A DNA stretch of 5,116 bases. Source: JAHRAH01 sp051009015 (lineage in GTDB: Bacteria > Pseudomonadota > Gammaproteobacteria > Tethybacterales > Persebacteraceae). The notes beneath the pieces were generated by a model, which had not been told where the DNA came from, did not search any database, and saw only the letters and a program-made list of their open reading frames with translations. The translations under genes were made by a program, and so were the position numbers. The stretch spans positions 1 to 5,116 of the forward strand of contig JBPCWZ010000082.1 in assembly GCA_051009015.1 (NCBI GenBank), written 5' to 3'. This document shows positions 1 through 3,875 of the stretch, in pieces (within the stretch, counting starts at the first letter, position 1; each line of letters opens with the position of its first letter).

Positions 1-225
1 CAAGACGCGCCGCAACTGATATCCCTGGTCAAGCGCAACAACTGCATGATGGCATTGACAACCGCCCGAACGGCGCGCGACATGCACGGCGCAAACGGCA
101 TAAGCGATTCCTACCCCGTCATCCGCCATCTGGCAAACTTGGAGACAGTGAACACCTACGAAGGCACGGCGGACATACACGCCCTAATATTAGCCCGCGC
201 CCAAACCAACCTTTCGGCATTTTAG
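1..225 (+). CDS. gcdH: Glutaryl-CoA dehydrogenase, C-terminal part (5' end outside window)
   Basis: The first 74 codons are open from the window edge to TAG at 223-225. They read as the C-terminal alpha-helical domain of an acyl-CoA dehydrogenase, most like glutaryl-CoA dehydrogenase. That cytoplasmic FAD enzyme oxidises and decarboxylates glutaryl-CoA to crotonyl-CoA in lysine and tryptophan breakdown. Visible hallmarks are ARTARDMHGANGISD (local residues 22-36), VIRHLANLE (40-48) and NTYEGTADIHALILARAQ (51-68), ending in SAF. By family knowledge the Glu of the YEGT motif (local residue 54) is the catalytic base; it is present. The usual His in YEGTHDIHAL is Ala here (residue 57), a minor departure. 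The reading frame is intact to its normal end, so the gene is probably functional. No convincing terminator follows it. Another acyl-CoA dehydrogenase subgroup is possible, but the tail is characteristic of GcdH. Confidence 0.9.
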   Translation, partial: QDAPQLISLVKRNNCMMALTTARTARDMHGANGISDSYPVIRHLANLETVNTYEGTADIHALILARAQTNLSAF

Positions 226-270
226 CGAGGGCGGTGGTGTTAAGATAATGACACATTCGCAAAGATAAAT

Positions 271-396
271 ATGCACATAACAATGCTTCGCAACTTTCTC
301 GCCACCGCCATCTTGGCAGGGCTTGCCGTGCTTTTGACCGCTTTCGGCGGCAAGCCGATTACCTGGGCTTGCGCCGAAGGGCATTCCTGCCGCTAA
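271..396 (+). CDS. Possible small membrane or secreted peptide (41 aa), hypothetical
   Basis: A short ORF starts at ATG 271, or alternatively at the in-frame ATG 283, and ends at TAA 394-396. I do not recognise the product. It begins with a short basic stretch (MLRN from the second Met) followed by about 19 hydrophobic residues (FLATAILAGLAVLLTAFGG). A polar tail with two cysteines follows (WACAEGHSC). This resembles a signal peptide or a single membrane anchor. No lipobox is placed correctly, because the first Cys is about eight residues past the hydrophobic core. No strong Shine-Dalgarno is visible, only AAAG at 261-264, which weakens the case. It sits 45 bp after gcdH and 20 bp before the broken ankyrin gene. 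It could be the displaced signal peptide of that gene, since it is in a different frame from it, or an independent small protein. Confidence 0.4.
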   Translation: MHITMLRNFLATAILAGLAVLLTAFGGKPITWACAEGHSCR

Positions 397-545
397 CAAA
401 CAACGGGAACCCCACCATGACCAAATTCCGGCGCCACTTTTCCAAGTTTTTGGACAACCTTTTGCCGCCTTTGCATCGGGCGGCGAAAAAGGGCGAGGTC
501 GCCGAAGTTAAGTGCCTGATTGACGGCGGGACGGATGTTAACGAG

Positions 546-776
546 CGATTCAGTGCGCAGGGACACCAGCAGGTATTCCTCCAGTTCGCTGATGGACGAA
601 AGATTGTTGTGCCTTGCCGAGGACACATCATGCGTGAAGTTCCGCCGCCGCCACTTCATCACGGTGGACGGGCTGAGCCCATACTGGCGCGCGATGGCGG
701 CGGTGCTTTCGCCGCTTTGCTGTATAGCCGCGCGCACCGCGGGGGTGGTGGCTTTTTTGTGTTGTGTGATATTCAC
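546..776 (-). pseudogene. IS481-like transposase, N-terminal fragment
   Basis: Read on the minus strand, a GTG at 776-774 starts MNITQHKKATTPAVRAAIQQ, followed by a helix-turn-helix, STAAIARQYGLSPSTVMKWR (about residues 24-43). A linker containing SISELEEYLLVSLRT comes next. This is the N-terminal DNA-binding end of a DDE/rve-type transposase that I associate with the IS481 family. A good Shine-Dalgarno, AAAGGA on the minus strand (787-782), lies 5 nt before the GTG, which supports that start. Recognisable homology ends at about residue 75-78. The frame then continues only as the antisense of the ankyrin gene. Family members run to over 300 residues, so the whole catalytic DDE core is missing and the fragment cannot transpose. 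Family assignment (IS481 versus a related IS3-type element) is tentative because only the helix-turn-helix part remains. Confidence 0.7.
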
Positions 777-828
777 AGGTATCCTTTGGCAGTCAAGTAT
801 TCCACCCCCCGCCGAACCCCCGGTGACA
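546..828 (-). mobile_element. IS remnant (5' end of an IS481-like element)
   Basis: This span holds the transposase fragment plus its upstream flank. The inner edge, near 545, is defined by the switch from ankyrin to transposase homology. The outer edge is uncertain. I place it near 828 because the minus strand there reads TGTCACC, and many IS ends begin with TGT, but no second terminal repeat exists in the window to confirm it. No target-site duplication can be assessed because the other end of the element has been lost. Confidence 0.45.
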
Positions 829-896
829 ACATATTATAACTTGATGGAACGGTACACTTTCGCGGGAATGACAGAATTTGGCAACTTGTTAAGCGC
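829..896. other. Intergenic remnant between IS scar and argE 3' end
   Basis: I see no gene in this short stretch. The minus strand contains TATAAT within ATTATAACTT (833-842 on plus) but no matching -35 box. It also contains the motif TGTCATTCCCGCGAAAG (856-872 on plus, reversed). This resembles one arm of the inverted repeats based on ATTCCC/GGGAAT that are common in several proteobacteria, but the second arm is absent. Confidence 0.3.
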
Positions 897-900
897 TTAA
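889..900. repeat. Perfect 12-bp palindrome overlapping the argE stop
   Basis: TTAAGCGCTTAA is fully self-complementary and includes the argE stop codon (897-899 on the minus strand). It has no loop and no U-tract, so it is not a typical intrinsic terminator. No better terminator for argE is visible in the next 60 bp. It may be a chance palindrome. Confidence 0.3.
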
Positions 901-2099
901 CTGCTCATTGTCGCCCGCAGGCGGTCAAGGAATGTTAAACATTCGGACAAATCCGCCGTGTTTATTTGTTCGTTTGGTTTGTGCGCATAGCCGATATCGC
1001 CGGGACCGATGATGACGGTCGGGATGCCGTCTTCGGCAAACTGTCCGGCATCGGCGCCGAAAGGGGCGGTTTGCCATTTGTCAGTATTTATCAGTTGCAT
1101 TGCAAGTTGCACCGCCGGAGAGTTGCCGTCCGGTATCAAACCCGGATAGGATGCCATTCGCCGGTTGTCAATATCCGCCGGATGACCGGCGGCGCGCATT
1201 TGCGGCAGTAATACTTCATTAATATATCGGTCGGTTTTGCCGATAAAATCGGCGACATTATGCTCGGGCAGGGCGCGGTATAACCACAACATTTCGCATT
1301 TTCCGGCGATAATGTTTTTTGCCGCGCCGCCGTTGATGACGCCGATGTTTATTGTGTCATAAGGCGGCGTGAAAGGATTGGCGTTGTCGTCTTTTGCCGC
1401 CGCTTCTTTCATTTCTTTGGCGCAATCCAGCAAAAAAGCGGCAAAACGCGTTGCATAATGAATCGCGCTAACGCCGTCATCGGGGCGGGAACTGTGCGCT
1501 TCGGTGCCGGTAAAGGTCGTGCGCATTTCCGCGCCGGATTTGTGCCCGGCGACAACTTGCATCTTTGTCGGCTCGCCGACAAGCGCCAAACGCGGGTGCG
1601 CGCCCGCCTGCCGCATCAGTGTCAAAATATCGGGCATGCCGATGCAGCCGACTTCTTCATCGCGCGATAGTGCAAAATAAAGCGGCTCGGCGAGTTTGGC
1701 TTTGGCAAATGCGGGCGCGGATGCCAGAACGCAAGCCAAAAACCCTTTCATATCGCAAGCGCCGCGCCCGAACAAAATGCCGCCTTTTTCGCGCATTTCA
1801 AAAGGCGGTGTTTGCCAGCCGCTTTGGGATGACGCATCAACGACATCGCTATGACCGGACAAGATAACGCCGCGCCGCTTGTCGTTTGCGGCATTTGCGC
1901 CTTCGCCGAGTGCGGCAAAGAGCGATTCTTTGTTGCCGTCCGCCGTGCGGCTTGTGTGGCAGGCAAAACCGGCGGCGCGCAAAAGCCCGCCGACATAATC
2001 GCACATTGGCAGGTTGCCGTGCGGCGGTTCGGTTTGATGGGCGATGAGATCGCCGAGAATGCGGGTTGCCGCGGGCAGTTGCGGATGGCTTTGGGACAT
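897..2099 (-). CDS. argE: N-acetylornithine deacetylase
   Basis: This 400-residue protein is full length for ArgE, the M20-family metalloenzyme that hydrolyses N-acetylornithine to ornithine and acetate in cytoplasmic arginine synthesis. Metal and catalytic motifs are all in order: SGHSDVVD (81-88; His83 metal ligand, Asp85), GRGACDMKG (111-119; Asp116 bridging ligand), SRDEEVG (145-151; Glu148 general base, Glu149 ligand), GEPT (175-178; Glu176 ligand) and YAHKPNE (371-377; His373 ligand). GHKSG (185-189) and TEAHSSRPDDG (199-209) mark the dimerisation domain and fit ArgE better than DapE. The assignment of each residue follows from the family. The ATG at 2099-2097 has no Shine-Dalgarno, and a TATAAT lies only 9 nt upstream, so the message may be nearly leaderless. 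No other arginine gene is adjacent. The gene is divergent from the CBS/DUF898 cluster. A related M20 deacylase is the main alternative. Confidence 0.93.
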   Translation of the reverse strand: MSQSHPQLPAATRILGDLIAHQTEPPHGNLPMCDYVGGLLRAAGFACHTSRTADGNKESLFAALGEGANAANDKRRGVILSGHSDVVDASSQSGWQTPPFEMREKGGILFGRGACDMKGFLACVLASAPAFAKAKLAEPLYFALSRDEEVGCIGMPDILTLMRQAGAHPRLALVGEPTKMQVVAGHKSGAEMRTTFTGTEAHSSRPDDGVSAIHYATRFAAFLLDCAKEMKEAAAKDDNANPFTPPYDTINIGVINGGAAKNIIAGKCEMLWLYRALPEHNVADFIGKTDRYINEVLLPQMRAAGHPADIDNRRMASYPGLIPDGNSPAVQLAMQLINTDKWQTAPFGADAGQFAEDGIPTVIIGPGDIGYAHKPNEQINTADLSECLTFLDRLRATMSS

Positions 2100-2101
2100 T
2101 T

Positions 2102-2119
2102 GGCGGTTATTATACCGCC
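2102..2119. repeat. Inverted repeat GGCGGT-N6-ACCGCC in the divergent intergenic region
   Basis: A perfect 6-bp stem (2102-2107 and 2114-2119) surrounds TATTAT. The right arm, extended to ACCGCCG (2114-2120), can alternatively pair with CGGCGGT at 2150-2156. The arms therefore form two mutually exclusive stems. On the minus strand the loop overlaps the candidate argE -10 box, so this could be an operator or an RNA structure. The arms are short and GGCGG-type strings are common in this DNA, so chance is not excluded. Confidence 0.45.
2109..2114 (-). promoter_or_regulatory. Candidate -10 box for argE
   Basis: The minus strand reads TATAAT, a perfect sigma-70 -10 hexamer, 9 nt upstream of the argE ATG. 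A perfect TTGACA lies upstream on the same strand (2145-2140), but the 25-nt spacer is too long for a normal sigma-70 promoter. At 17-18 nt there is no good -35. Transcription from this box would begin within a few bases of the start codon. Confidence 0.4.
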
Positions 2120-2140
2120 GCCGGTTGTTGTTTTGGCAGT

Positions 2141-2169
2141 GTCAATTGACGGCGGTTTTGTGGTATTCT
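2141..2169 (+). promoter_or_regulatory. Candidate promoter for the CBS/DUF898 cluster, with palindrome GTCAATTGAC
   Basis: GTCAATTGAC (2141-2150) is a perfect palindrome, so it offers TTGAC on both strands. On the plus strand, TGGTATTCT (2161-2169) fits an extended -10 (TG-N-TATTCT). The plus-strand TTGACG lies only 12 nt before it, too close for a standard -35. An extended -10 promoter without a -35, with the palindrome acting as a regulator site, is the simplest reading. This is inferred from sequence pattern only. Confidence 0.35.
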
Positions 2170-2177
2170 TAACAAAA

Positions 2178-2183
2178 AAGGAG
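2178..2183 (+). promoter_or_regulatory. Shine-Dalgarno AAGGAG for the CBS-domain gene
   Basis: AAGGAG lies 6 nt before ATG 2190, an ideal spacing. It is the only strong ribosome binding site in the right half of the window. It fixes the CBS gene start against the longer open frame that extends back to 1851 inside argE. Confidence 0.85.
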
Positions 2184-2189
2184 ACGGCA

Positions 2190-2654
2190 ATGAAAGTCAA
2201 AGACATACTTAAAAACAAAAGGCGGCGCGGCGAGATACTGCGCGTTGATGCCAAAGATGCGGTGGCGGCTGCCGTGCGGATGATGGTGCAAAACGACACC
2301 GGGTCGGTTGCCGTTTATGACGGCGGGCGTTTTATCGGCATGCTCACATTCCGCGAAGTGCTGATAGCGCTGGAACGGGACGGCTTTGACAAAGCCGCCA
2401 ATGCCAAGTGCGGCGGCCTGATAGACGAAGAACGCGGCGCCTGGGCGACTGCCGATGACAGCGTGGATCAAATCCGCAATTTGATGACCAGCCGGCATAT
2501 TCGTTATTTGCCGGTGGTGCAGGACGGGCAGCCGACCGATGTTGTGTCGTTTTATGATGTCGCCCGCAGTGTCGCCAAAGCGGCGGATTTTGAAAACCGC
2601 ATGCTCAAAGAATACATTCGCGACTGGCCGTCCGGCGGCGCGGAAAGCGATTGA
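2190..2654 (+). CDS. Two-CBS-domain protein (154 aa)
   Basis: The protein has the length and layout of a stand-alone CBS (Bateman) module. The first CBS domain, about residues 3-65, begins MKVKDILK and includes VAAAVRMMVQNDTGSVAVYDGGRFIGMLTFREVL. The second, about residues 75-130, includes DSVDQIRNLMTSRHIRYLPVV and VVSFYDVARSV. In this family the paired domains form a cleft that usually binds adenine nucleotides. Each domain here shows the typical pattern of hydrophobic strand, G-x-x-T or V-S-F at the phosphate side and a following acidic residue (REV, YDV). There is no signal peptide or membrane segment, so it should be cytoplasmic. No catalytic domain is attached, so a regulatory role is likely. 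The gene ends 4 bp before the first DUF898 gene, which suggests co-transcription and coupled translation. Ligand and partner cannot be read from the sequence. Confidence 0.9.
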   Translation: MKVKDILKNKRRRGEILRVDAKDAVAAAVRMMVQNDTGSVAVYDGGRFIGMLTFREVLIALERDGFDKAANAKCGGLIDEERGAWATADDSVDQIRNLMTSRHIRYLPVVQDGQPTDVVSFYDVARSVAKAADFENRMLKEYIRDWPSGGAESD

Positions 2655-2658
2655 CATT

Positions 2659-3873
2659 GTGACGGATGCGCCATCATCGCGGGGCATTATCGCGGGCGGA
2701 GGTGAAGAGCGGATAAACGCCAAGTTTGGCGGCACGGCGGCGGAATATTTTCGCATCTGGCTGGTTAATACGCTGCTGACGATAATTACGCTGGGCTTTT
2801 ATTCCCCGTGGGCAAAGGTTCGCAACAAGCGATATTTTTACGGCTGCACATGGATAGGCGGCGCGAATTTTGAATATCACGCCAAACCTTTGGCGATACT
2901 GGTGGCGCGGCTGGTTTTGCTGGCGGTGTTTGCTATCGGCGCGATTTGGTCGGGCGAGGATATTGTGCGCGATGCTTATTATTCGCTGGTTTTGCTGATT
3001 TTTTTGCCGTGGGCGATAGTGCGCGGGTTGTCTTTTAACGCCCGCAACTCTTCGTGGTCGGGCATTCGTTTTTCTTTCACGCGCGATTATGCGCCGATTT
3101 ATCTTATCTATTTGCCGTTTCTGATGCTGAGCGGTGTGGGCGGGTATTTGCAGGTTGTGGCGGGGCGACTTCCCGAGGTTGAAGAAGACGCGCAGATACC
3201 GGATGAAGTAATGGCTTTTTTCTGGCTTGCCGGGATTTTGGTTTTATGTTTTCTTTTGTTGATGGCGTTTTCGCCTTTTTTGGTGCGCGCCTATCATCGC
3301 TACAAAGCGGGGCGGCACAAACTCGGCAACCTGCAGTTTTATTTGCACAAGCCGCCGGTTTCGGGTTATTACGGCGCGACAATGCTGCCGTATTTTGTCG
3401 TGCCGCTTTTTTCCGCATTGACGGCGGGGTTGATGATATTGATAGCGGGGGGATTATTTGCCGACGACATGGAAAAAGCGAGAGAGATTGGCGCGGTGGT
3501 ATTTGGCGGCGTGATGGTGTTGTCGTATCTTGTTGTTGTGTGGATTACGCAGGCGATGTTATTCCGTTTGTTTTGGGATAACTTGCGGGCGCGCAATGAC
3601 AAGTTTGAGGCGCGTTTTGTTTGCGATGTGGATATTTGGCATTTTGCCTTTCACATTCTGCTCGTCAATACGCTGGCGACTATTTTATCGCTCGGCTTTT
3701 TGTATCCGTGGGCGAAGGTGCGCAAAACAAAATATCTTGTCCTGCACATTCACATTATCGCCCCGGCCGGCGCGCTGGCATCTTTGACGGCGCGAAAGGG
3801 CGAAGAAGAATCGGCATTCGGCGAGGAGTTGGATGTCGCCGAGGGTTTTGATTTTGATGTGGGTTTAATATAA
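2659..3873 (+). CDS. DUF898/YjgN-type multi-pass membrane protein, copy 1
   Basis: Starting at GTG 2659, this encodes 404 residues, close to the usual length for this family of inner-membrane proteins of unknown function. The signature FGGTAAEYFRIWLVN, TLGFYSPWAKVRNKRYFYG and FEYHAKPLAI spans residues 23-80. A related block, ILLVNTLATILSLGFLYPW followed by AKVRKTKY, recurs at 333-359. About eight hydrophobic segments are visible, near 32-49, 78-97, 106-121, 145-165, 186-208, 238-265, 277-302 and 330-350. An acidic tail, GEELDVAEGFDFDVGLI (388-404), ends the protein. PW-x-x-VR-like motifs recur at 50, 117, 205, 298 and 350. The start is uncertain: no good Shine-Dalgarno precedes GTG, and homology to copy 2 continues upstream to AIDI. 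The upstream ATG at 2539 would overlap the CBS gene by over 100 bp and is unlikely. Translation probably depends on coupling to the CBS gene. Confidence 0.85.
   Translation: MTDAPSSRGIIAGGGEERINAKFGGTAAEYFRIWLVNTLLTIITLGFYSPWAKVRNKRYFYGCTWIGGANFEYHAKPLAILVARLVLLAVFAIGAIWSGEDIVRDAYYSLVLLIFLPWAIVRGLSFNARNSSWSGIRFSFTRDYAPIYLIYLPFLMLSGVGGYLQVVAGRLPEVEEDAQIPDEVMAFFWLAGILVLCFLLLMAFSPFLVRAYHRYKAGRHKLGNLQFYLHKPPVSGYYGATMLPYFVVPLFSALTAGLMILIAGGLFADDMEKAREIGAVVFGGVMVLSYLVVVWITQAMLFRLFWDNLRARNDKFEARFVCDVDIWHFAFHILLVNTLATILSLGFLYPWAKVRKTKYLVLHIHIIAPAGALASLTARKGEEESAFGEELDVAEGFDFDVGLI
2869..2925 (+). repeat. 57-bp perfect direct repeat, copy 1 (inside DUF898 copy 1)
   Basis: This tract is identical base for base to 4134-4190. 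It encodes FEYHAKPLAILVARLVLLA in both paralogues. Identity at third codon positions over 19 codons indicates recent duplication or gene conversion rather than protein-level constraint alone. Confidence 0.9.
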
Positions 3874-3875
3874 CG

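Larger units (their letters stand above)
417..839 (+). pseudogene. Ankyrin-repeat protein gene, truncated by an IS remnant
   Basis: From ATG 417 the frame encodes a basic N-terminus (MTKFRRHFSKFLDNLL) and then one recognisable ankyrin repeat, PPLHRAAKKGEVAEV...LIDGGTDVNE (about residues 17-43). This matches the family pattern of TPLH-x-AA-x-x-G at the first helix and L-x-x-G-A-D-V-N at the end. Homology stops near 545, exactly where minus-strand transposase homology begins. The frame happens to stay open through the inserted DNA to TAA 837-839, giving a 140-residue chimera. Its last two thirds are antisense to the transposase and have no expected function. Ankyrin proteins normally carry several repeats, so one repeat plus unrelated sequence argues for a dead gene. 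An upstream in-frame ATG at 369 would overlap the small peptide ORF and is less likely. Only a weak CGGGA (404-408) precedes ATG 417. Intact ankyrin proteins mediate protein-protein contacts. Confidence 0.7.

Noticed and set aside
244..249. GATAAT as a -10 box for the small peptide ORF
   Set aside because: No -35-like hexamer lies at 16-18 nt upstream, and the position is inside an AT-rich patch where such matches are expected by chance.
230..309. GGCGGTGG (230-237) and CCACCGCC (302-309) as a gcdH terminator
   Set aside because: The arms are separated by about 64 bases, and no U-tract follows the second arm.
791..796. Minus-strand TTGACT as a -35 box for the IS transposase
   Set aside because: The matching -10 position would fall inside the transposase coding region, downstream of its ribosome binding site.
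1851..2189. Upstream extension of the CBS-domain frame into argE
   Set aside because: The frame is open, but it is antisense to the conserved ArgE N-terminus, and the strong Shine-Dalgarno with ATG at 2190 begins exactly at the CBS homology.
2539..2658. ATG 2539 as the start of DUF898 copy 1
   Set aside because: It would overlap the second CBS domain by over 100 bp. The 40 extra residues are basic shadow sequence, and family similarity begins only after the GTG region.
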